Shown: positions 19,187 through 28,697 of the stretch, in pieces
Numbering within the stretch: the first letter of the stretch is position 1
Layout: each line of letters starts with the position of its first letter
Assembly: GCA_900696465.1 (NCBI GenBank)
Contig: CAADGE010000022.1
Location: 62,001 to 126,000, forward strand
Source: an uncultured Planctomycetota bacterium
GTDB taxonomy: Bacteria; Planctomycetota; Phycisphaerae; UBA1845; UTPLA1
Length of the DNA: 64,000 nt
Direction: 5' to 3'
Notes under the pieces: generated by a model
The model's database searches: none
What the model saw: only the letters and a program-made list of their open reading frames with translations
Told to the model about the DNA's origin: nothing
Translations under genes and position numbers: made by a program

Positions 19187-19750
19187 CTAGCCACTGACCT
19201 CGCGTAAAAGATATGCCCGGGCCGTCCGCCAGTTGCGCTCCACACTGGATGTTGAAGTGCCCAAGAGATCGGCCGTCTCCTCCACCGTCAATCCGCCGAA
19301 GAACCGCAGTTCGACGATCCGGGCCTGTAGCACATCCAGCGCCGCCAGCCGCGTCAGCGCCGCGTCGAGGTCCAACAGATCGGTCGAGCGATCCTCGAAG
19401 GACACGACCGCGGCATCCAGCGGCTCACAGGTCGCGCCGCCCCCGCGCTTCTCCGCGCGCCGCCGTCGGGCATGATCCACCAGGATGCGCCGCATCGTCT
19501 GGGCCGCGGCGCCGTAAAAGTGCGTTCGGTTGTTCCAGCGCGCCTGATCCTGCCCGGCCAGCCGCACGAAGGCCTCGTGCACGAGTGCCGTCGGCTGAAG
19601 CGTGTGACAGCTTCGCTCTCTTCGCATGGCTGCCTCGGCCAGATCGTGAAGTTCATCGTAGATCAGCGGCGTAAGTCGTTCCCAGGCCTCGCGATGACCG
19701 CGACCGGCCTCGGCCAGAAGCTGCGTGACTTGGTGCGTCTTGGCATCCAT
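19187..19750 (-). CDS. ECF-type RNA polymerase sigma factor
   Basis: The 187-residue protein matches the planctomycete/acidobacterial ECF group with region 2 text TPLIYDELHDLAEAAMRRE and RRILVDHARRRRAEKRGG. Region 4 has RIVELRFFGGLTVEETADLL and a helix-turn-helix GTSTSSVERNWRTARAYL. The frame extends to 19897, but homology starts at MDAKTHQVTQLL, so the ATG at 19750 is chosen. It would direct a regulon in response to an external cue. It is encoded together with a TPR kinase downstream and divergent from a PEP-CTERM protease gene, both plausible partners or targets. Confidence 0.9.
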   Translation of the reverse strand: MDAKTHQVTQLLAEAGRGHREAWERLTPLIYDELHDLAEAAMRRERSCHTLQPTALVHEAFVRLAGQDQARWNNRTHFYGAAAQTMRRILVDHARRRRAEKRGGGATCEPLDAAVVSFEDRSTDLLDLDAALTRLAALDVLQARIVELRFFGGLTVEETADLLGTSTSSVERNWRTARAYLLREVSG

Positions 19751-19938
19751 CGGGTGGATCCCAACAATCAGCGCGGTTTTCCTGACGGATTGCTCGTCCG
19801 GATTGCGCCAGAATGATCGGAGGGCATCGGCGTCGGGCCGACCCCGTTCATCACTATTCAGTGTAGCAAATCGAGGGGCCCGCGTATACATGCACACGTC
19901 TGCATGGCGGCTGGTTCTGCGCCCGGAAAGGAGCGGTC

Positions 19939-21117
19939 ATGTTAACGGAAAAGTACCGATTCGCATTGTTCATTTCATCTCTCGCTTTGCTCATCTCTGC
20001 TCTCGCCGTTCCCAATTCCTGCCCGGCCGGCGTGGCGGACATCCAGCTCAGCGGAATCAACGAAATCGTGCGAGTCTCGCAGCTCGCGAACGGCGGCGGT
20101 GGGCGTGGCAGCGGCTCCATCTTCGCCAACGTTTTCGACGAAAGGACCGAGACGCGGTACCTGTGCGTGCTGACCGCAGACCATGTTCTCAAGGGCGGAA
20201 ACAACGGTTCCATTGCCTTCGGTAACACGGCTTACAACACGAACAGCGGACCCTTTTATCCAGCGTCCTACTCTGCGCTCGGACAGTATAAGTACATTTA
20301 CGTAGAAGGCGATCCAAACTTTCATAAGCCCGACCTTGCAGTAATGGTGGTCCCCGTGCCGGACACGCCATTCTTTCAGGGATTGGAACCGTTCAATCTC
20401 GTCACACCCTCCAGTTACGACCCCGATCGGTGGGTTTACGATCAGTACAACAAGCCGACAGTTCACCCGCTCGATTTGAACGAGCGATATTCGACCACCC
20501 TGCGCGGCTATGGTCTCACGGGGCCGCTCACGACTATCACAACCGCAGGCAACGGCAACAATCCGACTCGTTTTGCCTTCGTCGAAGACCTTTTCTCTTA
20601 CGGCACGCAGCGCTTCTCCAATAACGTGATTGAGCGGTATGAAGTACACAGTTCACCGAAATACAGAGACGTGATGTCTGTCTATCAATTCGGCGCCGGT
20701 GGCGTCATCGGTGAGGGAGCCGGTATGCGCGGAGACTCCGGGGGCCCCATGCTCAACGACGATGCCGCGGTCTATCTCCTGAGCAACAACACGCTGGTCC
20801 CCGGCTTCACGAGGGACATCGAAGCGGTTTTTGTTCGATTCGTGAGGAGGTTTATTCAGGTCGAAGATGACGACGGCAATATCATCATAGTACCGGCTGG
20901 CGAAGATACCATTCGACACCCGCTCAGACCGAACGACCCGGATTTTGACATGTTCATCGTCGATTTCGGCAATCAGTATGCCGGCGTAACGCTCATTCCG
21001 GAATACATCGACTGGGCCAACGACGAATGTCTTCGACATGTCCCCGAGCCCGGCTCCCTGACCCTGCTCGCCTTCGGCGCCGCAACCATCCTGCTGCGGC
21101 GGCGAAGACAACCGTAG
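19939..21117 (+). CDS. PEP-CTERM-anchored trypsin-like serine protease
   Basis: The 392-residue protein has a signal peptide (residues 1-32) and a C-terminal sorting tail: VPEPGSLTLLAFGAATILLRR, recognised by the exosortase system. Between them is a chymotrypsin-fold layout with all three triad residues in order: H82 in CVLTADHVLKG, D132 in HKPDLAVMVV and S267 in RGDSGGPML. It should therefore be an active, surface-attached S1-like endopeptidase. It is divergent from the ECF sigma gene and is followed by a second PEP-CTERM gene with an almost identical tail. Substrates are unknown. Confidence 0.82.
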   Translation: MLTEKYRFALFISSLALLISALAVPNSCPAGVADIQLSGINEIVRVSQLANGGGGRGSGSIFANVFDERTETRYLCVLTADHVLKGGNNGSIAFGNTAYNTNSGPFYPASYSALGQYKYIYVEGDPNFHKPDLAVMVVPVPDTPFFQGLEPFNLVTPSSYDPDRWVYDQYNKPTVHPLDLNERYSTTLRGYGLTGPLTTITTAGNGNNPTRFAFVEDLFSYGTQRFSNNVIERYEVHSSPKYRDVMSVYQFGAGGVIGEGAGMRGDSGGPMLNDDAAVYLLSNNTLVPGFTRDIEAVFVRFVRRFIQVEDDDGNIIIVPAGEDTIRHPLRPNDPDFDMFIVDFGNQYAGVTLIPEYIDWANDECLRHVPEPGSLTLLAFGAATILLRRRRQP

Positions 21118-21165
21118 CAAACTTGAATACAAACGTCTGTACCTTTGTCACAACAGGTGAAAAAA

Positions 21166-21984
21166 ATGGTAACTCAAATCAGTTTCAGTTCGTGTCGGAG
21201 CATACTCATCATGCTGACGGGCTTGCTGCTTCTCGCGCTGCCTCGGCATGCCGAGGCCACTGTCAAGCTGATCAAGTCCTTCGAGATCAAGTACGACGCG
21301 GAACAGGGAGATCGTCCGGCCACGACATACAATTTGTTCATCAACGGACTTAAGAAAGAAAACATCGATATTGCAAAAACAAACATGTTGATGAATACGC
21401 TGCCGCTGATAGAAGTCAGCAACCTGCACGGAGGCGTCTTTCTTCGATTTCAGGGTACCGGGCAAAACCCGACGCGGATCATGCCCGGCGGAGTCGGTAA
21501 GTTCGGCGTCGCCACCAGGGGCGTCGACGACGATAAGAAGATAAACGTCCAATCGTCGCGGTGGAGCGCAGGCGGTCCGCTCGGAGATGCGCCGATCAGC
21601 GGCTTCGGGCAGCGGGGCGATCCGATCTACGAACTGTTCAATGACCTCGAAGACCCCATGCTGAGTTTCGAGGTGCGTGATCTGCAGTTTCTCGTGAACG
21701 TGCCCGAGATTCCCACGTCCATGCTGAATTATGGAATGATCGGCGGTTTCGATCCCCCGGTCTTCAGTTCACTGTTGCTCAACTCCGGCGAACACTATGA
21801 ACGCGATGTCGGAGAAGTCGACCTCTTCAACTGGTTCTATGCCCAGGGGCGCATCCACCATGCGATCACCGGAGAACAGATCGGCTGGTTCGTCGACTGC
21901 GCGCAGACCGTCCCCGAGCCCGGCTCCCTCGCCCTGCTCGCCCTCGGCGCTGCAACCATCCTGCTGCGACGACGTACCGCCTGA
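21166..21984 (+). CDS. PEP-CTERM surface protein of unknown function
   Basis: From the ATG at 21166 (AGGTG lies 6 bases upstream; a TTG at 21145 is an alternative) the protein has 272 residues. It has a signal peptide (SILIMLTGLLLLALPRHAEA) and a C-terminal VPEPGSLALLALGAATILLRR tail, nearly the same as in the upstream protease. The middle is beta-rich and has no motif I recognise. It is probably cotranscribed with the protease (48 bp gap) and exported to the same envelope location. Confidence 0.75.
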   Translation: MVTQISFSSCRSILIMLTGLLLLALPRHAEATVKLIKSFEIKYDAEQGDRPATTYNLFINGLKKENIDIAKTNMLMNTLPLIEVSNLHGGVFLRFQGTGQNPTRIMPGGVGKFGVATRGVDDDKKINVQSSRWSAGGPLGDAPISGFGQRGDPIYELFNDLEDPMLSFEVRDLQFLVNVPEIPTSMLNYGMIGGFDPPVFSSLLLNSGEHYERDVGEVDLFNWFYAQGRIHHAITGEQIGWFVDCAQTVPEPGSLALLALGAATILLRRRTA

Positions 21985-22020
21985 CAGCGCAAGATCGATC
22001 TTTATTCACTCCTGATCTCC

Positions 22021-22052
22021 GCACCGCCCGGCACGCCTCCGCCGGGCGGTGC
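22021..22052 (+). terminator. Strong GC-rich hairpin after the PEP-CTERM genes
   Basis: GCACCGCCCGGC (22021-22032) pairs perfectly with GCCGGGCGGTGC (22041-22052) around an 8-nt loop, 37 bp after the stop codon. CGTTTC follows. The stem is strong but the T-tract is short. Confidence 0.65.
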
Positions 22053-22213
22053 CGTTTCAACCAATCGCGATATCGGCCGCGACCGATATCAAAACATTCA
22101 ACGCCGCCCGGCTGCATCTTCTCGGTCACAAGCCCTCTTTTGACGTGATTCAGATTCGACCCGCCCCGATCATCGGGCATACAATCAGGCATCCCCCCCC
22201 GAAAGGATTGCCG

Positions 22214-23464
22214 ATGTCGCGCCCGGACCACGCCGCTGTGTCGCCGTGCCGTCGCACGCGCTTTACCGCCGCACGAACATGCTGCATCGCAATGCTCGCG
22301 CTGCTTGCCGCAATGGCCACTTCGGCCCGTGCGGACATCGACGCCTGGTACGAACTCGTCAGCCCGGTCGGTCCCGGCACCGGCATCCTCAGCGTGCAGC
22401 AGGGCGGCCCCGGCGAGCGGCTGATCCTCTTCGTGGAAGACACGGTCGAGCCGATCTCCGTCACGATCCGCTTCATGGTCTTCGCCCCGCCCGACGAACC
22501 CTTTTTCGCTTATTCCGTGGACCTGCTCGCGCCGGACGCCGACAACGTCGCCGTCAGCGAGCTGACGTTCATTCTCGACCTGGGCTTCTCGCATTACTAC
22601 GAACTGAACGCCGGCCCCGGACCGATCATCTACGGCGCCTCCGACTTCTCCTTCTTCGATGAGATCGACGGCGAAATCAAGATGTTCGAGTTCGTCCTCG
22701 AGATCACACCGCCGGTCGATAACGACATCCTGCTCTTTTCCGGAATCGGCGCGTCCGAGTGGGCGAACTGGGACGCCTCGATTCCCATGATCCGTTTCGC
22801 CGACGCCGATCCGCTTATGGGCAACTCCGGCGAAGTGCTCGAGTCCGGCACACCGAGCATCGTCATCACCCGTGCCGCCTTCAAGCCCGAAGATTGCGAT
22901 GGCGACAAGGTTCCGGACAACGAGCAGATCGCCGCCAGCCCGCTGCTCGACTGCAATTCCAACGGCCGGCTCGACACCTGCGAACTCGCCGATGACCCAT
23001 CGCTGGACTGCAACGTGAACGGCATGCTCGATGCCTGCGAGATCACCGCCGGCATCGCGGCCGACTGTAACCACAACGGCGTGCCCGACAGTTGCGACAT
23101 CGCGCTGGGTACGAGCGCCGATCTGAACGCTAACGGCATTCCCGATGAGTGCGAAACCGCAACCAGCTCCCCGGCCCATACGACCGATCCGAATCTTCAG
23201 CAGACGAACGATTCCACGGGCGGCGATTCCCCGCCCGCCAAAATGATTGACCGCGACGGACTCCGACTCATCCTGCGTCTGATCCTGGGGCTGCCGATCG
23301 AGGGTGGACCGCTGACGCCTGCCGCTGCAATCACCCTGATTGTGCTGAATATCAACGGCATACCGATCGCCGCGGTGCAGGCGATCTTCGAGCTGATCTC
23401 GCTGCCTGTGCGCGAAGCGATCTTCCGCTTCACCTTCGCGATTCTCGATTGTCTGTTGCCATAG
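22214..23464 (+). CDS. Secreted protein with tandem Cys/Asn calcium-loop repeats
   Basis: The start at 22214 has GAAAGGA six bases upstream and leads into a signal peptide (CCIAMLALLAAMATSARA). The 416-residue product has a beta-rich N-terminal domain of about 210 residues. It is followed by five repeats of about 18 residues of the type LDCNSNGRLDTCELADDPS, with alternating Asp, Asn and Cys, resembling thrombospondin type 3 or EF-hand-like loops common in planctomycete secreted proteins. The last 75 residues are unusually hydrophobic (RLILRLILGLPI and AVQAIFELISLPV) and may form amphipathic or membrane-associated helices. Function is unknown. Confidence 0.7.
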   Translation: MSRPDHAAVSPCRRTRFTAARTCCIAMLALLAAMATSARADIDAWYELVSPVGPGTGILSVQQGGPGERLILFVEDTVEPISVTIRFMVFAPPDEPFFAYSVDLLAPDADNVAVSELTFILDLGFSHYYELNAGPGPIIYGASDFSFFDEIDGEIKMFEFVLEITPPVDNDILLFSGIGASEWANWDASIPMIRFADADPLMGNSGEVLESGTPSIVITRAAFKPEDCDGDKVPDNEQIAASPLLDCNSNGRLDTCELADDPSLDCNVNGMLDACEITAGIAADCNHNGVPDSCDIALGTSADLNANGIPDECETATSSPAHTTDPNLQQTNDSTGGDSPPAKMIDRDGLRLILRLILGLPIEGGPLTPAAAITLIVLNINGIPIAAVQAIFELISLPVREAIFRFTFAILDCLLP

Positions 23465-23504
23465 TGCCGCGAATGCGGCACGCAGAAGGTTGGCCCGTCC
23501 CGGC

Positions 23505-25574
23505 TCAGCCGGCCGGCACGTCTCCGAGGGAGACGCGCGCCCCGAAACCCGCCGCGCCGCCAGCCCCGAAGGCCGGGGCATCTTCCGATGCGGTCGCGGT
23601 TCCGCGATTGGCCGCCGACACGTTCTCCCGATCGGCCTCCGGACGATATTCCGGCACGATCTCCGCAAGTCGCCGCCGCAGCTCATCCTGTGGCAGTCGA
23701 TCGGCATCCGCCACCAGGCGATCCATCAGGGCGCACACCCGCGGCCAGTCTTCCTTGCGGTTGCGCCAGACGTAAATCTTCTCGTGCGTCGTCTTGCCCA
23801 TGTCCTCGCCGGTGACGCTCAGCTCTTCATACAGCTTCTCGCCCGGACGCACGCCGGTAAAGACAATCTCGATGTCCTCGCCCGGCCGAAGCCCCGAGAG
23901 CGTGATCATCTCCCTCGCCAGATCAACGATCTTCACCGGCTCGCCCATGTCCAGCACGAAGATGTCCCCGTCGCTGCCCATCACCCCCGCCTGCAACACA
24001 AGCTGGCTCGCCTCGGGAATCGTCATGAAGTAACGCGTCATGCCCGGATCGGTCACCGTCACCGGCCCGCCCGCGGCGATCTGCCTGGCAAAGATCGGCA
24101 CCACGCTGCCGGAGGAGCCGAGCACGTTGCCGAAGCGGACCGTCATGAACTGCGTGGCCGCGCCCTGCCGCAACTGCTGAATGTACATCTCCGCGACGCG
24201 CTTCGTGCAGCCCATCACGCTTGTTGGGTTCACCGCCTTGTCCGTCGAGATCATCACGAACCGGCGGACGCCGTGCCGCTTGGCCGCGTCGGCGATGCTC
24301 CGCGTGCCCAGAATATTATTCTTGATCGCCTCGCCGACGTTGTATTCCATCAACGGCACGTGCTTGTGCGCCGCCGCGTGAAAGATTACGTCCGGCTTCT
24401 CCCGCTCCAGAATACCGTCCACCCGGTCACGATCGCAGATGTCCGCGATGAAGCACGCCCGATCCACGTCCGGCGCGAGCATCGCCAGCTCGCGATCCAC
24501 CTCGAACAGACTGTTTTCCGATCGCTCGATCAGCACAAGCCGCGCCGGCTTGTATCGCAGAATCTGACGGCAGATCTCCGAACCGATCGAACCGCCCGCA
24601 CCGGTCACCATCACCCGCTGCCCGGCGAGATATTCCTGAATCCGTGCCTCGTCGAGATCGACCTGCTCGCGCCCCAGCAGGTCCTTGATGTCCACGTCGC
24701 GCACCTGGTTGAATGTGACGCGCCCCTCGATGACTTGCGCCATGGCGGGAATCGTGCGAAATCGAACGTTCAATCCTTGCAGCGATTCGACAATCTGCCG
24801 GAGCTTCCGCTGCGGCGCACTGGGCATCGCAAAGAACAGCTCCTCGACCTCTTCCCGCTGACAGATCGAGCGGGCCTCGGCGATCCGACCCAGCACCGGC
24901 ACGCCATGAATCTGCGCTCCGTGCTTGTTCTGGTCGTCGTCGAGAAAGCCGATTACCCGGTAGCGCTCGACCGGCATCCGCAGAATCTCACGCAGCAGGG
25001 CCTCGCCCGTGTCGCCGGCGCCGATGATCAGACAATTCCGCTTGCCGGTTGCCGCAACCGGTCGCAGCTCTTCGTGATACAGTCGAAAGAGAATCCTCGC
25101 CCCGCAGACGACTGCGATCGTCATGCCCCAGTCCAGGAGAAAGGTCGACTGCGGAAAGATGGCCACCGGACGATCAGGCAGGGCGAACTCCGCCCAGGTC
25201 TCCAGAAACCCGCGTCCGTAGGTACGGTAAAACCCCTGTTCAAGAAGGTAGAAGATCACGACAAAGACGAACGTGCTGATGTGCGTGGCCTTCACCACCG
25301 CCAGCAGGTCGCGCATGCCCACATAACGCCACGAGCCCCGGTAGAGCTTCATCCGGGAAAACACGATCAGCTTGATGACGACGACGATCGGCAGCAACGG
25401 CAGGAAGAACGGCTTGATCCAGTCGCCGAACGATTTGAAATTGTAATGCAGCCCGAATGCGCAGAAGAACGCAAACGCAAACAGCAGCAGGTGTGCCACC
25501 ACCGACAGCACACTCCGGGGAATCAGGAGGTGCCGACTGGGTCGGGCTTCAGGTCTCGTGGCACGGTCCGGCAT
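23505..25574 (-). CDS. Membrane-bound nucleoside-diphosphate-sugar 4,6-dehydratase (CapD/PglF/WbpM type)
   Basis: The 689-residue protein has four N-terminal transmembrane helices within residues 20-165. A first nucleotide-binding domain begins with LIIGAGDTGE (183-191). The catalytic SDR domain has VTGAGGSIGSE (323-333). The active-site segment STDKAVNPTSVMGCTKR (443-459) has Met454 where ordinary SDR epimerases have Tyr, as in PglF and WbpM, which act as UDP-GlcNAc 4,6-dehydratases. It would make a 4-keto-6-deoxy sugar nucleotide for surface polysaccharide or glycoprotein. No glycosyltransferase genes flank it, so its pathway is not visible here. Confidence 0.88.
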   Translation of the reverse strand: MPDRATRPEARPSRHLLIPRSVLSVVAHLLLFAFAFFCAFGLHYNFKSFGDWIKPFFLPLLPIVVVIKLIVFSRMKLYRGSWRYVGMRDLLAVVKATHISTFVFVVIFYLLEQGFYRTYGRGFLETWAEFALPDRPVAIFPQSTFLLDWGMTIAVVCGARILFRLYHEELRPVAATGKRNCLIIGAGDTGEALLREILRMPVERYRVIGFLDDDQNKHGAQIHGVPVLGRIAEARSICQREEVEELFFAMPSAPQRKLRQIVESLQGLNVRFRTIPAMAQVIEGRVTFNQVRDVDIKDLLGREQVDLDEARIQEYLAGQRVMVTGAGGSIGSEICRQILRYKPARLVLIERSENSLFEVDRELAMLAPDVDRACFIADICDRDRVDGILEREKPDVIFHAAAHKHVPLMEYNVGEAIKNNILGTRSIADAAKRHGVRRFVMISTDKAVNPTSVMGCTKRVAEMYIQQLRQGAATQFMTVRFGNVLGSSGSVVPIFARQIAAGGPVTVTDPGMTRYFMTIPEASQLVLQAGVMGSDGDIFVLDMGEPVKIVDLAREMITLSGLRPGEDIEIVFTGVRPGEKLYEELSVTGEDMGKTTHEKIYVWRNRKEDWPRVCALMDRLVADADRLPQDELRRRLAEIVPEYRPEADRENVSAANRGTATASEDAPAFGAGGAAGFGARVSLGDVPAG

Positions 25575-25741
25575 GATACGAAAACCGCGGACACGCAGGA
25601 CCGCGGTGATAGCTCCCCTCTGTTGGTAATTCCACCGGCTGACGGCCGATCGCGGCTGCCGTTGCTGCGGACGTTACTCTTGTCGGTCCGTGGACGTCGG
25701 CGGGCCAGTCCGGAATTTCCGCCCGGGCGAGTCCGCGGTCG

Positions 25742-26779
25742 TTATCGGCCGCCGATCTCCGCGGCGGAGGCCGAAGGTTCGACCTTGCCCGACTCGATGA
25801 GCGCCTTGAATCGGTCGAGCGGATCCTGTCCGCTCGGCGTTTTGGTCAACTCCCGCGCCTTGTTCAGCGCTCCGCGTGTCGCGCCCACGTCGCCGTGCAG
25901 GAAGGAATAGTACGCCACCAGCGCGTACCCGGCCGGCTGATCCGGCGACTGGTTCGCTACCACGTTCATGATGCTCAGCGTCCGCTCAAAACGCCGCTCA
26001 TCCGGGAAAAAAGCCGCCTTGTCAATCTTCAACTCATCGACGGACTGTGCACGCCGAAGACCCAGGACCAGACTGGCGTAGGCCCGATTCACGTCGCGAC
26101 GCTCTCCCGCCGTCAGGACATCCGCCAGAAATCCCCGCGGATGTTCCCGATTCACTTCCCGATCCATCGCGAAGTAATTCTTGGCCTTCAGAAAATCGCC
26201 CTTTCGAAAGTGGGCCATCCCCAGCTCGTAGTACTCGTCTGCCTGCTGCGCGAGCCGATCGGACAGATGATCGATGTATTCCATGTGGCTCATCGGCCCC
26301 GGCGCCAGCATCGGATCGGCCGGAACGGTCTTTTCCGCTTCGATCTCGCTCGGTTCCGGCAGTTCAGCATACGGGTCCGTCCGGCTGACCATCTTCCCGA
26401 ACTTCGATCGCACGCTCAGCAGGTTGCGCTGCTCGAGCATCATCTCAGAGACTGAAGGATTCCTCCGCTGGGAGGCGATCGCCTGCCGGCGCTGGTAACT
26501 CGGTGAGGTGCTGGTCAGAATCCGCTGGATCTGGTCACGCCGAGTGACCACCCCTTGGTAGCGTGAGAGTTTGGCGTCCCGAAGCGAAAGCGGATCACGA
26601 CCGCCGGAGACCGAACCGCGCGTCTCGACCTTCCCCACGCCTTGGCGACCCAGCGTCTGCTGGCCGCGGCGGCTCTGACCCTGGGCCGATTCGCCCGCGA
26701 AGGCCACGAGCAGAAGCGCCGCCAGAAATACCCGTCCCGGTCGCATCGCACAAAACCCCAACTTCATGGAAAAGGGCAT
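25742..26779 (-). CDS. Exported TPR-like protein of unknown function
   Basis: Three in-frame ATGs (26779, 26767, 26746) precede a signal peptide (GRVFLAALLLVAFAGESAQG); the first is used, giving 345 residues. The mature part is Gln/Arg-rich at first, then contains a tetratricopeptide-type segment, YYELGMAHFRKGDFLKAKNY, around residue 210. Later helices with ALVAYYSFLHGDVGATRGAL also look TPR-like. It is probably periplasmic or surface-exposed. It is divergent from a histidine kinase gene, with a perfect dyad in the shared promoter region. I cannot name its function. Confidence 0.65.
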   Translation of the reverse strand: MPFSMKLGFCAMRPGRVFLAALLLVAFAGESAQGQSRRGQQTLGRQGVGKVETRGSVSGGRDPLSLRDAKLSRYQGVVTRRDQIQRILTSTSPSYQRRQAIASQRRNPSVSEMMLEQRNLLSVRSKFGKMVSRTDPYAELPEPSEIEAEKTVPADPMLAPGPMSHMEYIDHLSDRLAQQADEYYELGMAHFRKGDFLKAKNYFAMDREVNREHPRGFLADVLTAGERRDVNRAYASLVLGLRRAQSVDELKIDKAAFFPDERRFERTLSIMNVVANQSPDQPAGYALVAYYSFLHGDVGATRGALNKARELTKTPSGQDPLDRFKALIESGKVEPSASAAEIGGR

Positions 26780-26972
26780 GTTATGATATCGGCCGTCAGA
26801 AGGGGGGTCAACAGAGTCCGGCCTGTCGAAACACTGAACGATCGCCCGAGATCGCGCAAAATCAGCGGTGGCAGCGGGCAAATAACCACAACCGCGGCGA
26901 AATATACGGCGGCAGGCATCGCAGACGCCCGCTGTGCGCGAAGACATGTCCCACACCCTCCGGAGGCGGTTT

Positions 26973-26988
26973 CCCAACGCACGTTGGG
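26973..26988. promoter_or_regulatory. Perfect dyad in divergent promoter region (possible operator)
   Basis: CCCAACG-CA-CGTTGGG is a perfect 7-bp inverted repeat with a 2-bp centre. This is too tight for a good RNA hairpin but typical of a dimeric repressor site. It sits 11 bp before a TATTAT (26999-27004), a possible -10 for the histidine kinase gene, inside the 257-bp divergent region. Confidence 0.4.
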
Positions 26989-27036
26989 CCCTCCCTTGTA
27001 TTATACGAATGCCCCCGGGGGCGGAGTTCCCGTCGA

Positions 27037-28626
27037 ATGGCTCGAATCTCGATGTTTTCCATCTCCCTCGCAGCCAAGTGCCGGCTGCTCTTCGGCCTCG
27101 CGGTACTCCTCATTATCGCTTCCGCCCTCTTTGTGCCCTGGGTCCGCATGAAGGACCTTGTCCACGAATCCAACATCCAGGTCGCGCGGCAGATCGGTCG
27201 TCTCGCCCTCGCCAGAACCGACCTCGAATCCGGAAACTGGATGCCCAAACAGCGGGCGCTCGATGCATGGTGGATGGGTGGGGCCGCGCGCCATGGTCTA
27301 CAGGGGCCGGCCCCGCGACTGATCGAACTGGCCGATCCCGCGTCGCCGCGCCCGCCCGCCTGGGTCGATGACTACATCGCCCAGTCCATCGAAGAACTCG
27401 CCCGCAACCCCGGACTTGAAGAATCACGCGCCACGGCTGCGACCATCGGCCCCGATGTTGTTTACCGGCTCGTGCTGCCGGTGCGCGCCGCAGCCGGCCG
27501 CTACCCGCATGGAACGTTGCTCGGCGTGGTCGCTGTCGAGTACCCCTCGCCCGATGCCCGATTGAATCTGCTTGTGAACCTCGGCCTGAGTCTCATGGCC
27601 GGCGCGCTGGCCGGTATCCTCGCTGTGCTGGTCTTCTACCTGATCACCCAGAAGCTCATCCTCTCGCCGGTGCGCGAGCTCAAGCGCGTCGCCGAAAGCG
27701 TCTCACAGGGAGAACACGGCGTCCGCAGCCAGATCGCCACCGGTGACGAATTCGAGGAACTGGCCCGCGCTTTCAACGCGATGCTCGCCCACCTCCAGGC
27801 GTCGGAGAACGAACTGCGCACCATCAATCGCAGTCTCGACACCCGTCTCGGCGAACTCGCCGAACGCAACATCGCCCTGTTCGAATCCAACAAGCTCAAG
27901 AGTCAGTTTCTGGCGAATGTCAGCCACGAACTGCGGACCCCGCTGACCTCGATCATCGGCTTCGCCGAATTGCTCCGTGAAGCGGCCAGCGCCGAAGGCG
28001 GACGCATGCTCCGCTACTCGGAAAACATCATGTCCAGCGGCCGGATGCTCCTGGGCATCATCAACGACCTGCTCGACCTGGCCAAGATCGAGGCCGGCAA
28101 GATGGAACTTCACCTCGGCCAGGTCGACATGGTCGAAATGTGCCGGAACCTCATCGACTTCATGCGGCCCCTCGCGGACAAGAAGAGTCTTCAGCTTGTC
28201 GCCAACCTCGCGGCCGAGGTCCCCGTGATCCACTCCGACGGAGGCCGCATCCAGCAGATCCTCTACAACCTGCTCTCCAACGCGATCAAGTTTACCCCCG
28301 ACGGCGGGTTGATCGAGTTAAACCTCGCGCGACATGACGATACCCGCGTCGAGGTCGCCGTTCGCGACACCGGCATCGGCATCCCCGCCGAGGAACTGGC
28401 CGGCGTCTTTGAAAAGTTTCGCCAGTTGGATGACTCCATGACCCGCGAGTTCTCCGGTACCGGCCTGGGTTTGGCCATCAGCAAAGACCTCGTCACCCTC
28501 CTGGGCGGCTCGATCGGCGTGGCCAGCGAAGTCGGCAAGGGTTCCACCTTCACCGTCCTGCTCCCCATCGAACATCGCTTCGAATCCGCGACCATCACCA
28601 CCACCGCCGTCAGTCTGACAGACTGA
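27037..28626 (+). CDS. Membrane sensor histidine kinase
   Basis: The 529-residue protein has two transmembrane helices (about 13-35 and 180-207) framing a periplasmic sensor of about 145 residues. A HAMP linker (LSPVRELKRVAESV onward) and a short coiled coil follow. The phosphoacceptor box is SHELRTPLTSIIGFAELL, with H297. The ATPase domain shows the N box YNLLSNAIKFTPDG, G1 DTGIGIP and G2 GTGLGLAIS. The frame is open much further upstream to 26563, but homology begins at MARISMFSIS, and a GGAG lies about 11 bases before this ATG. No response regulator gene is adjacent, so it is an orphan sensor in this window. Confidence 0.88.
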   Translation: MARISMFSISLAAKCRLLFGLAVLLIIASALFVPWVRMKDLVHESNIQVARQIGRLALARTDLESGNWMPKQRALDAWWMGGAARHGLQGPAPRLIELADPASPRPPAWVDDYIAQSIEELARNPGLEESRATAATIGPDVVYRLVLPVRAAAGRYPHGTLLGVVAVEYPSPDARLNLLVNLGLSLMAGALAGILAVLVFYLITQKLILSPVRELKRVAESVSQGEHGVRSQIATGDEFEELARAFNAMLAHLQASENELRTINRSLDTRLGELAERNIALFESNKLKSQFLANVSHELRTPLTSIIGFAELLREAASAEGGRMLRYSENIMSSGRMLLGIINDLLDLAKIEAGKMELHLGQVDMVEMCRNLIDFMRPLADKKSLQLVANLAAEVPVIHSDGGRIQQILYNLLSNAIKFTPDGGLIELNLARHDDTRVEVAVRDTGIGIPAEELAGVFEKFRQLDDSMTREFSGTGLGLAISKDLVTLLGGSIGVASEVGKGSTFTVLLPIEHRFESATITTTAVSLTD

Positions 28627-28697
28627 GACTCGTTTCCATCGCTGGTGGCGAGGGCGTACTGTTGCATGTTTGTACGTGAAGCGTCGATGATACTTGC

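Noticed and set aside
26563-27036. N-terminal extension of the histidine kinase frame
   Set aside because: It overlaps the divergent TPR gene antisense and has no domain. The family-like transmembrane start is at 27037.
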